Shown here in pieces: positions 54,102-63,675 of a stretch of 64,000 nucleotides of DNA. A program made the position numbers and the translations under genes. The stretch lies in contig NZ_JAIFZM010000014.1 of NCBI RefSeq assembly GCF_022095695.1, forward strand, positions 1 to 64,000. Reading direction: 5' to 3'. A model generated the notes under the pieces. That model ran no database searches, was not told the origin of the DNA, and saw only the letters and a list, made by a program, of their open reading frames with translations. Each line of letters starts with the position of its first letter. Within the stretch, counting starts at the first letter, position 1. The stretch comes from Oceanobacillus jordanicus (GTDB lineage Bacteria; Bacillota; Bacilli; Bacillales; Amphibacillaceae).

Positions 54102-55721
54102 ATGCAGGTCGAGACACTACAAATACATAATGAAAGTAAATTACTAAAGGATTACCGTAACAACGACCCGAATATTATGCGATTTTTTGATTACCACCCA
54201 TATAATGACTTCAAAAAACGTTTATCAGAACTTGAAAACCGTTCGTTTGATAGGGAGAAGCTTACTGATTTATTAAGAGTGATGAACAGCAAATGGGGCG
54301 CACCACAATCCTCGTTAGATAATATAGCAAAACTAAAGCAGAGAGAAAGTGTCGTGGTTATTGGTGGGCAGCAAGCAGGGATTTTAACTGGCCCGATGTA
54401 TACGATTAATAAGATTGTCTCTATTATTCAGCTTGCAAGGCAGCAAGAAGAGGAGCTAAATATTCCTGTTATTCCTGTTTTTTGGATAGCTGGGGAAGAT
54501 CATGACTTTGCTGAAATCAACCATATTTTTGTGCCAGAAATTCCTAAAATGAAAAAGTTTAAGTTATTTCAACAGGCATTAGGCAAGCAATCAGTTTCAG
54601 ATCTTGAGTTGGATAAAGAAGGAACAGAGACCTGGATTTATCAATTATTTGAACAGCTGGAAGAGACCACGAATACCAAGGAACTATTCAAGACCATTTT
54701 GTCCTGTCTTGATGTGGCGAAATCCTTCACAGATTTTTTTGCGCGTCTCGTTTACAGCTTGTTTCCTAATGAGGGACTTGTTCTTATTAATTCAGCTGAC
54801 AAGGAGCTTAGAAAAGTAGAGTACAAACAATTCACCTCTCTTATCCAGGCGCAGCCCGAAATAAGTAAGGGAGTTTACGGTGCAAGTGAAGACTTAAATC
54901 AATTAGGTTATTCTATCTCCTTGGAGTTAGAAAAGGAGGATGCTCATCTTTTCTATCATGAAAACGGAGAAAGAATACTACTTGTAAAAGACGAGGAAGA
55001 TATGTGGGTCGGTAAACAAAACGAAGTCCGTTTTACTACAGAAGAATTACAAGAGATTGCAGTTAAGCAGCCATACAATTTGAGTAATAATGTAGTGACC
55101 CGTCCGATTATGCAAGAGCTGTTATTTCCAACACTAGCGTTTATCGGGGGTCCCGGCGAGGTTGGGTATTGGGCGGTATTAAAGCCTGCATTTAAAGCAA
55201 TGCAAATGAAGATGCCTCCAGTCCTGCCACGACTATCTTTTACCTTTATAGACCGGAATGTGGAGAAGGTTTTGTCTAAATATAGTATTCATGTTGAACA
55301 TGCTGTCAATTATGGCGTAGAAGACATTAAACAAGACTGGCTGAATAAAAAGCAGGACCCGCCAATTCATGAGCTAAGTGTAGATATAAAGCAAAAGATC
55401 AAAGATATACACAAGCCATTGCGTGATGCGGCGAAAGGGGTACGCGCTGATCTTGGAGATTTAGCTGATAAAAATCTCCTTTATTTACAGGATACCATTG
55501 ACTTTTTAGAAGGCCGAATAAACAAGACAATAGAGGAAAAGTACGCTAGGGAAATAGAAGAATTTGATTTGATTTCATTGTCATTAAGGCCTGAGGGAGG
55601 ATTACAAGAAAGGATTTGGAATCCTATTTTTTGGCTAAACCATCATGGAACACAATTTTTACAAAGCATTATCCATCAAGATCTTTCGATGAAAGAGTCC
55701 CATTTTGTAGTATGGTTATAG
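54102..55721 (+). CDS. bshC: BshC, bacillithiol synthase (putative cysteine ligase)
   Basis: A 539-residue protein, the same length as B. subtilis BshC, catalysing or enabling the last step of bacillithiol synthesis (cysteine addition to glucosaminyl-malate). Recognisable blocks: VVIGGQQAGILTGPMYTINK, PVFWIAGEDHDFAEINH (nucleotidyltransferase-like HxxH region) and FIGGPGEVGYWA. A C-terminal coiled coil lies at ~415-465. ATG 54102 follows AAAAGGAG; 16 upstream codons are rejected. The other bsh genes are not in the window. Confidence 0.92.
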   Translation: MQVETLQIHNESKLLKDYRNNDPNIMRFFDYHPYNDFKKRLSELENRSFDREKLTDLLRVMNSKWGAPQSSLDNIAKLKQRESVVVIGGQQAGILTGPMYTINKIVSIIQLARQQEEELNIPVIPVFWIAGEDHDFAEINHIFVPEIPKMKKFKLFQQALGKQSVSDLELDKEGTETWIYQLFEQLEETTNTKELFKTILSCLDVAKSFTDFFARLVYSLFPNEGLVLINSADKELRKVEYKQFTSLIQAQPEISKGVYGASEDLNQLGYSISLELEKEDAHLFYHENGERILLVKDEEDMWVGKQNEVRFTTEELQEIAVKQPYNLSNNVVTRPIMQELLFPTLAFIGGPGEVGYWAVLKPAFKAMQMKMPPVLPRLSFTFIDRNVEKVLSKYSIHVEHAVNYGVEDIKQDWLNKKQDPPIHELSVDIKQKIKDIHKPLRDAAKGVRADLGDLADKNLLYLQDTIDFLEGRINKTIEEKYAREIEEFDLISLSLRPEGGLQERIWNPIFWLNHHGTQFLQSIIHQDLSMKESHFVVWL

Positions 55722-55756
55722 TCCCCACCATTACCCACCAATAATATTAATACATG

Positions 55757-55795
55757 AGAAGAGCTGCGCAGCTTTGCTGTGACAGCTTTTTTTGT
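55757..55795 (+). terminator. Terminator after bshC
   Basis: GAGCTG/CAGCT pairing with an internal palindrome, followed by seven T's (about 55788-55794). Confidence 0.65.
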
Positions 55796-55844
55796 GTTGT
55801 TTAAATAGCTCGGTAATTGTACTTTTTATAGAAAGTTAATAATT

Positions 55845-55903
55845 AGTGGGAAACTAGTGGTGAATAGTGGGGGGATGTGGTAATATATATTTATGAAAGT
55901 GGG
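55845..55903 (+). promoter_or_regulatory. MraZ operator repeats
   Basis: GTGG-containing direct repeats AGTGGG, AGTGGT, AGTGGG and TGTGGT begin at 55845, 55856, 55866 and 55876 (spacing 11, 10, 10), with a further AGTGGG at 55898. Spacing of one helical turn upstream of mraZ matches known MraZ binding sites (TGGG-type repeats), implying autoregulation of the division cluster. Confidence 0.6.
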
Positions 55904-55912
55904 GCGAACTAT

Positions 55913-56344
55913 ATGTTCATGGGCGAATTCCAGCATAACATTGATGCAAAAGGAAGAATTATCGTTCCTTCCAAGTTCCGTGACGAGCTTGGTGAGACAT
56001 TTATTGTAACGCGTGGACTAGACAAGTGTCTGTTTGCCTACCCCATGAATGAATGGAAATTATTAGAAGATAAGTTAAAAAAACTCCCACTTACTAAAAA
56101 GGATGCCAGAGCTTTTACTCGGTTCTTCTTTTCAGGAGCTGTTGAATGTGAAGTGGACAAGCAGGGAAGAATAAATCTTCCACAGCCGCTTAGAGGTTAT
56201 GCAGCATTGGAAAAAGAATGTGTGGTAATTGGTGTCTCAAACCGTATAGAGTTCTGGGCAAGTGAAAATTGGGAAGACTATTTTAATGACTCTGAAGAAT
56301 CCTTTGCAGAATTAGCAGAGAATCTAATGGATTTTGATATTTAA
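55913..56344 (+). CDS. mraZ: Transcriptional regulator MraZ
   Basis: A 143-residue protein with two AbrB-like SpoVT/MraZ repeats: [32 protein letters not shown] (~4-45) and [21 protein letters not shown] (~75-95). It binds its own promoter as a ring oligomer and controls mraZ-rsmH and downstream division genes. I use ATG 55913 (MFMGEFQHN), length equal to B. subtilis MraZ; 12 upstream codons run through the operator repeats and are rejected. Confidence 0.94.
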   Translation: MFMGEFQHNIDAKGRIIVPSKFRDELGETFIVTRGLDKCLFAYPMNEWKLLEDKLKKLPLTKKDARAFTRFFFSGAVECEVDKQGRINLPQPLRGYAALEKECVVIGVSNRIEFWASENWEDYFNDSEESFAELAENLMDFDI

Positions 56345-56396
56345 CTTATCCCTTAGTTGCTAATGTGAAAGGAATTGACAAAAGTAGGTGGATCGT

Positions 56397-57374
56397 ATGT
56401 TTGAGCATTATAGTGTATTAAAGCAAGAAACAATAGAAGGATTGGCAATAAAAGCTACTGGTACATACGTTGATTGTACAGTCGGTGGCGGAGGGCATTC
56501 GGAAAGTATTGCATCACAGCTTCAAGAGGGTGGACGATTAATTGCCTTTGATCAGGACGAGGATGCTTTGCAGGCAGCCAAAGAAAGACTTTCAGCTTAT
56601 AAAGATCGTATTTTGTTTATCCATTCAAATTTTAGTGGACTAGAACAAGCATTAATGGACCACGGAATAAACGAAGTGGATGGCATCTTATTTGACCTAG
56701 GTGTGTCTTCTCCACAGTTAGACCGAGGCGAGAGAGGGTTCAGTTACCAACATGACGCGGTCTTAGACATGAGAATGGATCAGAATAGTGAGCTAAATGC
56801 TTATGAAATTATTAATAACTGGCCTTATCAAAACCTCGTCTCCATCTTTTTTAAATATGGTGAGGAGAAATTTTCTAAGCAGATTGCCCGTAAGATCGAA
56901 CGGCATCGTGAAGAAAAGCCAATTGAAACAACACATGAGCTAGTAGAAATCATTAAAGAAGGAATTCCAGCTGCAACCCGCCGTAAAGGTGGACATCCTG
57001 CTAAACGCGTATTTCAAGCGCTTCGGATAGCAGTAAACGATGAATTGCAAGTCTTTAATGATGCGCTGCACCAGGCAGCAAGAATGACAAGCTTGCACGG
57101 AAGAATTGTGGTTATTACCTTCCATTCACTTGAAGACAGATTATGTAAGCAAGCATTTAAGAAATGGAGCACCGCAAAACCTACACCGCGGAATCTGCCA
57201 ATTGTTCCAGAGTCTCATGAGGCACCATTTAAGGTTATAACTAGAAAACCTGTGATTGCGGGTGACCAAGAACTTGAAGCGAACCGCAGGTCACGTTCTG
57301 CAAAACTACGAATTATTGAAAAAGTAAAGGCTTGGGATGAATCATTTAACTATGAGGAAGGGTGGAAAAAATAA
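56397..57374 (+). CDS. rsmH: 16S rRNA m4C1402 methyltransferase RsmH
   Basis: A 325-residue SAM-dependent methyltransferase: [15 protein letters not shown] start, SAM motif [14 protein letters not shown] near 27-40, [17 protein letters not shown] near 100-116, and the C-terminal [13 protein letters not shown]. It modifies C1402 in 16S rRNA. ATG 56397 has an AGGTGG box; the GTG at 56388 overlaps it. Its stop overlaps the ftsL start (TAATG), so translation is coupled. Confidence 0.94.
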   Translation: MFEHYSVLKQETIEGLAIKATGTYVDCTVGGGGHSESIASQLQEGGRLIAFDQDEDALQAAKERLSAYKDRILFIHSNFSGLEQALMDHGINEVDGILFDLGVSSPQLDRGERGFSYQHDAVLDMRMDQNSELNAYEIINNWPYQNLVSIFFKYGEEKFSKQIARKIERHREEKPIETTHELVEIIKEGIPAATRRKGGHPAKRVFQALRIAVNDELQVFNDALHQAARMTSLHGRIVVITFHSLEDRLCKQAFKKWSTAKPTPRNLPIVPESHEAPFKVITRKPVIAGDQELEANRRSRSAKLRIIEKVKAWDESFNYEEGWKK

Positions 57375-57754
57375 TGAGCGCAAATCATGCACGTCAATGG
57401 CAACAGCCAAGGACCCAGCAAAGACCGGAAAAACAAGAAAAAGTTGCAGTAAAAGTTCAACGGCAAGGTTGGATTACAAAGGGAGAAAAAGTAATCTATT
57501 CGGCAGTAGGAGCAATGTTAATTGCAACTGGCATATTTGTCGTTTCCTTCTCATCCAGTACTGATGCATTAAACCGTGACATGCAAAGGTTAGAAAAAAC
57601 AGTACAAACACAGCAAACGACCAATGAAGGGTTGCTTTTTGAAATGAAGGAATTAAGCAGGCCTGAACGTATCACCAAAATTGCAGAAGAAAATGGGCTA
57701 AAAATACAAAATACACAAGTGAAACAAACAACTGCCTATAATGAAACTGAGTAA
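57374..57754 (+). CDS. ftsL: Cell division protein FtsL
   Basis: A 126-residue bitopic protein: basic, glutamine-rich cytoplasmic part (1-45), one membrane segment (~48-68, SAVGAMLIATGIFVVSF), and an extracellular coiled coil (~72-115, RDMQRLEKTVQTQQTTNEGLLFEM-type heptads, kept short here). It joins DivIC and DivIB at the septum and helps activate FtsW-PBP2B. Starts on the last base of rsmH; an alternative GTG 57362 lies inside rsmH. Confidence 0.85.
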   Translation: MSANHARQWQQPRTQQRPEKQEKVAVKVQRQGWITKGEKVIYSAVGAMLIATGIFVVSFSSSTDALNRDMQRLEKTVQTQQTTNEGLLFEMKELSRPERITKIAEENGLKIQNTQVKQTTAYNETE

Positions 57755-57769
57755 TCAGGAGAGAAAGTT

Positions 57770-59995
57770 ATGAAAAAAAACCGTACAACACATTTCATGG
57801 CTGGTATTCTCATCATTATTTTTGTCGGTGCTTTCTTGCTTTTAACGGGTAGATTTCTCTATATCCAGGCTACTGGTGAAATAAATGATGTTTCATTAGA
57901 AGAATGGGCAGAACAGAAACGGACCTCTTCTTATACAATGGCAGCGGAACGAGGGAAGATTTTCGACAATAATGGCATGATGTTGGCATATGACAGACCG
58001 ACTTTTCGTATGTACGCAATTCTTGATGAAGCTTATACTGGGGAATCGGAAGAGCCCAAGCATGTGGTAGATCCGGAGAAAACAGCAGAGGAGCTAGCAC
58101 CATTATTGGATGTTGAGGAAGAAGAACTGCTGGAAAGCTTAAAGAGCGGGATAGAAAAGGACCGTTTTCAGGTCGAGTTCGGAAATGCCGGGAAAGAGTT
58201 ATCCCAACAAAAAAAGGATGAAATTGCTGCGAAAAACCTTCCAGGAATTAAATTTGAAGAAGAGGCGCTACGTTATTATCCAAATGGCATGTTCGCATCA
58301 CAGGTGATTGGATTTGCCAGAGATACGGAAGTAGAAGATGAAGACGGCAATATTGTGCACGAAATTAAGGGGATTGCCGGTATGGAAAAAGTGATGGATG
58401 ATATACTTAAAGGTACTGATGGTCAAATCTCTTACCAGCGGGATAAATACAATAAAAAGCTACTAGACCCAAGTGAAGTGGTCACAAAGCCGCAAGACGG
58501 TGATGACATCTATTTAACTATCGACCAAAAAATTCAAACACTACTTGAGGATGCGATGACACAAGTAGATTCGAAGTACAGTCCGGAAAGAATGAGTGCT
58601 GTCGTCATGAATCCAAAGACCGGTGAAATCGTGGCAATGAGTAACCGCCCAAGTTATAACCCTAATGATCCTAGCAATGTGGAAAACTGGTATAACGATG
58701 TGGTCTCCACACCATTTGAACCGGGTTCCACCGTTAAGATGTTTACATGGGCAGCTGCAATTGAGGAAGGTGTTTATAATGGAGAGGAAGGGTATGAATC
58801 TGGTAGCTACCAACCAAATAAACAAATAAAAGCGATTAATGACCATAACGGTGGTGCAGGCTGGGGGACGATTTCATATGACGTGGGATTCCAGCGATCT
58901 TCTAACGTAGCTGCAGCCAAATTAGCCTGGGAGAAGGTTGGGCCAGATAAATTCCTGGAATATCTAAAAGCCTTTCAGTTTGATAAAGAGACGGGGATAG
59001 ATTTACCTGGAGAAGTAAAGGGAGAGATCCTTTACAATTGGCCATTAGAGAAAATTACTTCTTCTTTCGGTCAAGGAAGTACAATGACACCAATACAACA
59101 GATGAAAGCAGCTACGGCAATTGCTAATAATGGGGAAATGCTCCAACCTTATGTGATTAAAAAAATTGTTGACCCCGATACTGGTGAGACAGTTGAAGAA
59201 AAATCGAAAAATGTAGTGGGCAACCCGATATCTGAGGAAACAGCAGACCATGTTTTAAAATTACTTGAAACAGTTGTAAATGGGGAACATGGAACAGGAA
59301 AAATGTACAAGCTTGACGATTACACCATTGGTGGTAAAACGGGAACAGCGCAAATACCGAATGATAAACCAGGTGGCGGAGCTTATATGAGCGGAAATGA
59401 AAATCATGTCTTTTCTTTCCTAGGTATGGCACCAATTGATGACCCACAATTAATGATGTATGTCTCAGTTAAGCAACCTGAATTAGAACCAACCGAGTCA
59501 GGATCAGACCCAGTTTCTTTCATTTTTAAAAATGTTATGGAAAACGGCTTACATTATTTGAATATAAGTCCAGATAACGAAAAAACAGAAGAAACGCAGC
59601 AAATGAAGGTTCCTAAGTTAGTAGGTGAAAACGTAAGCGACGTACAAAAGACCCTCGAGAAAAACGGTATACGTACTACAGCAGTAGGAAAAGGCGAAGT
59701 AGTTGCTGCTAGTGTGAAAGAAGGAGAAAGTATTCTGGCACATGACCATGTCATTCTAGTTACGGAAAATCCAGAAATGCCAAAAGTCATAGGCTGGTCT
59801 TTACGTGAGGTGCTACAGCTTACTAACATGCTAGAGTTGAAAACAGAAACGTCAGGCAGTGGATTTGTCGTTACACAATCTATTAAGGCAGGCACTGCGC
59901 TTAAAAAAGAAGATTCCTTAAGTGTCGAATTGCTTCCACCAAATGAGCAGCAAGAAGAGGAAGGTGCAGGAGAAACGGAGCAAGAAGAGGAATAA
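57770..59995 (+). CDS. pbpB: Penicillin-binding protein 2B (class B, septal)
   Basis: A 741-residue transpeptidase: membrane anchor (~10-30), dimerisation domain (~55-235, AAERGKIFDNNG), transpeptidase domain with S320-TV-K323, S377-S-N379 and K523-T-G525, then two PASTA repeats (~600-725) beginning KVPKLVG and MPKVIGWS. It cross-links septal peptidoglycan with FtsW. The C-terminal tail is glutamate-rich (QEEEGAGETEQEEE). Follows ftsL by 15 bases behind AGGAGAG. Slightly longer than B. subtilis PBP2B (716). Confidence 0.95.
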   Translation: MKKNRTTHFMAGILIIIFVGAFLLLTGRFLYIQATGEINDVSLEEWAEQKRTSSYTMAAERGKIFDNNGMMLAYDRPTFRMYAILDEAYTGESEEPKHVVDPEKTAEELAPLLDVEEEELLESLKSGIEKDRFQVEFGNAGKELSQQKKDEIAAKNLPGIKFEEEALRYYPNGMFASQVIGFARDTEVEDEDGNIVHEIKGIAGMEKVMDDILKGTDGQISYQRDKYNKKLLDPSEVVTKPQDGDDIYLTIDQKIQTLLEDAMTQVDSKYSPERMSAVVMNPKTGEIVAMSNRPSYNPNDPSNVENWYNDVVSTPFEPGSTVKMFTWAAAIEEGVYNGEEGYESGSYQPNKQIKAINDHNGGAGWGTISYDVGFQRSSNVAAAKLAWEKVGPDKFLEYLKAFQFDKETGIDLPGEVKGEILYNWPLEKITSSFGQGSTMTPIQQMKAATAIANNGEMLQPYVIKKIVDPDTGETVEEKSKNVVGNPISEETADHVLKLLETVVNGEHGTGKMYKLDDYTIGGKTGTAQIPNDKPGGGAYMSGNENHVFSFLGMAPIDDPQLMMYVSVKQPELEPTESGSDPVSFIFKNVMENGLHYLNISPDNEKTEETQQMKVPKLVGENVSDVQKTLEKNGIRTTAVGKGEVVAASVKEGESILAHDHVILVTENPEMPKVIGWSLREVLQLTNMLELKTETSGSGFVVTQSIKAGTALKKEDSLSVELLPPNEQQEEEGAGETEQEEE

Positions 59996-60017
59996 GCAAT
60001 AACATGAAACAGTGTTC

Positions 60018-60042
60018 TATTCTAATTTTACAATCATATAGT
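60018..60042 (+). promoter_or_regulatory. Candidate sigma-E promoter for spoVD
   Basis: TATT at 60018-60021, 13 bases, CATATAGT at 60035-60042, fitting the sigma-E -10 form CATAnnnT and the end of the -35 consensus. It lies 34 bases before the spoVD start. spoVD is sigma-E-dependent in B. subtilis. Confidence 0.45.
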
Positions 60043-60076
60043 GGATACAAGCCTACCTATGAAAAGGGGATGGAAA

Positions 60077-62008
60077 ATGAAACGCGTATCCACTGTGACT
60101 GTAAAAAAACGAATCGTTACTGTTTTTCTTTTTGGTTTACTTATTTTTAGTATTATTGATATTAGACTAGGTTATGTTCAATTTATCATAGGTGACAAAC
60201 TAGTTGGACAAGCCAATGATCTATGGACGAGAGACATTGTGTTCGAACCTGAGAGGGGACAAATCGTAGATACGGACGGAGAGGTATTAGCGGATAATGT
60301 TACAGCTCCCTCTATCGTAGCAGTACCTAGACAGATTAGTGATCCAGAAGAGACGGCAGAGAAGTTGGCGGGCGTTTTAGATGTTTCAAAAGATAAAGTG
60401 CTTGCAGATATAACGAAAAATGCCTCAAGTGTAAATCTTCGTCCAGAGGGAATTAAAATTAGTGAGAAACAGGAGCTTGCTATACGAACTTTAAATATGG
60501 ATGGGATATATTTAGCAAAGGATTCTAAAAGACATTATCCAAATGGAGAAGACCTTTCCCATGTTCTAGGCTTTGCTGGTATTGACAACCAAGGCCTAAT
60601 GGGCTTGGAGCTCTACTATGATGATAAGCTTAAAGGAGAGGAAGGAAGTCTGTCGTTTTACTCAGATGCTAAGGGGAGGCGGCTGGATAGTTTAGCAGAT
60701 GTATATACACCGCCAGAAGACGGACTTAACCTAAAAACCACAATTAACTCAAAAGTACAGACAATTATAGAACGGGAACTAGATCTCGCTGTTTCAAAAT
60801 ATAGTCCAGATGGGGCGCTTGCTATAGCGGTAAACCCCAAAACAGGTGGTATTCTTGGAATGAGTTCCCGTCCCAATTTCCACCCGGAAAATTACCAGGA
60901 TGTAGACTCCAACATTTTTGACCGAAACCTACCCATTTGGAGTACCTATGAGCCTGGATCAACTTTTAAAATCATTACGTTGGCAGCTGCTTTAGAAGAG
61001 GCAGTAGTAGACTTGGAAGAGGATGAATTCAACGATGATGGATCGATTAGTGTTGACGGAAGTGAACTTCATTGCTGGAAAAGCGGCGGCCACGGTAATC
61101 AAACATATCTTGAAGTGGTACAAAACTCCTGTAACCCCGGGTTTGTGACTCTAGGCCAGAAGCTCGGAAAAGAAAAGCTTTTTTCTTATATCGATCAATT
61201 TGGATTTGGAGAAAAGACTGGAATTGATTTGCAGGGTGAAGGTAATGGGATCTTGTTTGCAGAAGATCGAGTTGGACCTGTGGAGCTTGCCACTACTGCA
61301 TTTGGGCAAGGTGTATCTGTGACCCCAATTCAGCAGGTTATGGCAGTAGCCGCATCTGTAAATGGGGGCTATTTATATGAACCTTATCTCGCTGAATCAT
61401 GGATTGACCCAAAAACAAATAAAATTGTAGAAACACATGAACCGAATGTTAAAAGAAAAGTCATTTCCGAGGAAACATCCGAGGAGGTCCGTAACGCGCT
61501 TGAAAGTGTTGTTGCGCAAGGTACAGGCCGGCCTGCATATGTGGATGGATATCGTGTCGGTGGGAAAACCGGTACTGCACAGAAAGTAGGACCTGACGGA
61601 AGATATATGGAAAATAACTACGTAGTTTCTTTTATAGGATTTGCCCCAGCAGATGATCCAGAAATGGTTGTTTATGTGGCAGTTGATAATCCTAAAGACA
61701 CGGTCCAGTTTGGTGGTGTGGTAGCAGCGCCAATTGTTGGGCGAATTATTGGTGATAGTCTTCAGGCTATGGAAGTTGAGCCACGTACAGGTGGAATGGA
61801 CAAAGAATATCTCTGGCCAGAAGAGCCGAAAGTAGAAGTACCAGATTTAATTGGTTTAACGAAAGAAGAATTAGCCGAATATATGACAAACCTATCCATT
61901 GAAACAAGTGGAGAAGGCGAGTATATTATTGATCAGGCACCGGCTCCTGGTACAAAGGTAGAGCAAGGGTCTAAAATGAGGATCTATTTATCCGAAAAAG
62001 ATCGTTAA
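60077..62008 (+). CDS. spoVD: SpoVD, sporulation-specific penicillin-binding protein
   Basis: A 643-residue class B transpeptidase for the spore cortex (646 in B. subtilis). Anchor (~12-33), dimerisation domain with FEPERGQIVDTDG, active site S295-TF-K298, SxN as S351-C352-N353, K497-T-G499, and one C-terminal PASTA domain (~580-643). Cysteines C333 (HCWK) and C352 correspond to the B. subtilis pair C332/C351, which forms an inhibitory disulfide reduced by StoA. ATG 60077 follows AAAGGGGATGG; 12 upstream codons are rejected. A sigma-E-like promoter precedes it. Confidence 0.94.
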   Translation: MKRVSTVTVKKRIVTVFLFGLLIFSIIDIRLGYVQFIIGDKLVGQANDLWTRDIVFEPERGQIVDTDGEVLADNVTAPSIVAVPRQISDPEETAEKLAGVLDVSKDKVLADITKNASSVNLRPEGIKISEKQELAIRTLNMDGIYLAKDSKRHYPNGEDLSHVLGFAGIDNQGLMGLELYYDDKLKGEEGSLSFYSDAKGRRLDSLADVYTPPEDGLNLKTTINSKVQTIIERELDLAVSKYSPDGALAIAVNPKTGGILGMSSRPNFHPENYQDVDSNIFDRNLPIWSTYEPGSTFKIITLAAALEEAVVDLEEDEFNDDGSISVDGSELHCWKSGGHGNQTYLEVVQNSCNPGFVTLGQKLGKEKLFSYIDQFGFGEKTGIDLQGEGNGILFAEDRVGPVELATTAFGQGVSVTPIQQVMAVAASVNGGYLYEPYLAESWIDPKTNKIVETHEPNVKRKVISEETSEEVRNALESVVAQGTGRPAYVDGYRVGGKTGTAQKVGPDGRYMENNYVVSFIGFAPADDPEMVVYVAVDNPKDTVQFGGVVAAPIVGRIIGDSLQAMEVEPRTGGMDKEYLWPEEPKVEVPDLIGLTKEELAEYMTNLSIETSGEGEYIIDQAPAPGTKVEQGSKMRIYLSEKDR

Positions 62009-62024
62009 ACGAAAAAAAATTTGC

Positions 62025-62030
62025 TATAAT
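62025..62030 (+). promoter_or_regulatory. Extended -10 promoter upstream of murE
   Basis: TGCTATAAT at 62022-62030 is a perfect extended -10 (TGnTATAAT) after an A-rich tract, 168 bases before murE; it would allow vegetative murE transcription independent of spoVD. Confidence 0.5.
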
Positions 62031-62116
62031 GGTTACGCATGAAAAAATCTAGCATAATGCTTTATGGGGGATAGCTAGGCGATCCCTTTATTTCATTAAA
62101 TAAATTGCAATTAAAT

Positions 62117-62138
62117 AAGAGGGTGGTGACACCCTCTT
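62117..62138 (+). other. Hairpin in the murE leader
   Basis: Perfect 9-bp stem AAGAGGGTG/CACCCTCTT with GTGA tetraloop, about 60 bases before murE. No T run follows, so not a standard terminator; may stabilise or process the leader. Confidence 0.5.
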
Positions 62139-62197
62139 AAATTTGAATGTTACTGAGAATACATATGTAGGACATTACGAATGATAGGATGTTAGTT

Positions 62198-63673
62198 ATG
62201 AGATTAGAGGAATTATTAGAAGAAATACCTTTTTACCATGCAAGTGCTTCTTTGGAAGGCATACAGATTGATTCTATAGAAATGGATTCAAGGGTTAACA
62301 GTCCAAATAGTTTGTTTGTTTGTATATCAGGATATACACAGGATGGTCATGACTTTGTTGACCAGGCGATTTCAAATGGAGCCATTGCTATAATTGCTGA
62401 GAAACCAGTCAAGACCAATGTGCCAGTAATAATGGTTAGAGACACTGCCAGGGTAATGTCTATGCTTGCTGTTCGTTTTTATCATAATCCAACGAGGACA
62501 CTACCACTGATTGGTGTAACCGGCACGAACGGGAAAACGACAGTTACGTACTTGCTTGAAACCATTTTTAACAAGAATAAGCAGAAAACTGGAGTCATTG
62601 GCACGATTCAAATGAAAATTGGTGACGAAACATATCCTGTTAATAATACAACACCAGATTCGTTAAGTTTACAGAGATTTTTTAGCAAGATGCTCCATAA
62701 GGAAGTAGAGCAGGCAATCATGGAAGTTTCCTCCCATGCTTTGGATATGGGACGTGTACATGGTTGTGAATTTGATGTTGCCATTTTCACCAACCTTTCA
62801 CAAGATCATTTGGATTATCATAAAGATATAGATGATTATTTACGTGCCAAAAGTCTTTTGTTTGCTCAGTTAGGGAATACTTATGCAAAACACCATCCTA
62901 AATTTGCAGTATTAAATGAAGATGATCCAGCCAGTAGTGTATTAAAGCGTAGCACTGCCCAAAATGTCTTAACCTATTCTTGTAAAAAAGAGGCAGATGT
63001 AACAGCAAAAGACATTCGCTTAGATGCAGGTGGTACTTCGTTTACTTTAAGAACACCGGTTGGTGACATTGAAATTAATTCCAAGCTAATCGGAATGTTC
63101 AATGTTTATAATATGCTTGCTGCTAGCACAGCAGCTATTGCAAAAAATATTCCACTGGCTGTTATTAAAGATGCGCTTGAAAGCATAACAGGGGTAAACG
63201 GCAGATTTGAGCCTGTAGATGAAAAGCAAAACTATGCAGTAATTGTTGACTATGCACATACACCTGATTCTTTAGAGAATGTAATGCAAACAATCAAGGA
63301 ATTTGCTGAGGGAAAAGTTTATGTAGTGGTAGGATGCGGTGGAGATCGTGATCGAACAAAACGCCCTCTAATGGCAGGAATCGCCCTTCATTATGCGGAT
63401 CGGGCAATTTTTACATCAGACAATCCACGTACGGAAGACCCTGCGCAAATCCTAAAGGATATGACAACAGACTTGTCGAGAAACAAAGAAGATTATGATG
63501 TAATATCTGATAGAAAAGAAGCGATTGTGCATGCAATAAAACTTGCGCAAAAAGACGATATCATTCTAATTGCAGGAAAAGGCCACGAGACTTATCAACA
63601 AATTGGTCTTGTGAAATATGATTTTGATGACCGCGAAGTGGCAAGACATGCCATTAAGACAAAGGGGATTTAA
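62198..63673 (+). CDS. murE: UDP-MurNAc-tripeptide synthetase MurE (meso-DAP adding)
   Basis: A 491-residue ATP-dependent ligase. N-terminal UDP-binding domain with DSIEMDSRVNSPNSLFVCISG, ATP loop TGTNGKTT at 108-115, carbamylated-lysine region around 220, and DNPR at 408-411, the motif that specifies meso-diaminopimelate. So the peptidoglycan is of the DAP type, as in Bacillus. ATG 62198 has AGGA upstream at nine bases; ATG 62189 is three codons longer and less well placed. murF follows two bases after the stop. Confidence 0.95.
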   Translation: MRLEELLEEIPFYHASASLEGIQIDSIEMDSRVNSPNSLFVCISGYTQDGHDFVDQAISNGAIAIIAEKPVKTNVPVIMVRDTARVMSMLAVRFYHNPTRTLPLIGVTGTNGKTTVTYLLETIFNKNKQKTGVIGTIQMKIGDETYPVNNTTPDSLSLQRFFSKMLHKEVEQAIMEVSSHALDMGRVHGCEFDVAIFTNLSQDHLDYHKDIDDYLRAKSLLFAQLGNTYAKHHPKFAVLNEDDPASSVLKRSTAQNVLTYSCKKEADVTAKDIRLDAGGTSFTLRTPVGDIEINSKLIGMFNVYNMLAASTAAIAKNIPLAVIKDALESITGVNGRFEPVDEKQNYAVIVDYAHTPDSLENVMQTIKEFAEGKVYVVVGCGGDRDRTKRPLMAGIALHYADRAIFTSDNPRTEDPAQILKDMTTDLSRNKEDYDVISDRKEAIVHAIKLAQKDDIILIAGKGHETYQQIGLVKYDFDDREVARHAIKTKGI

Positions 63674-63675
63674 CC

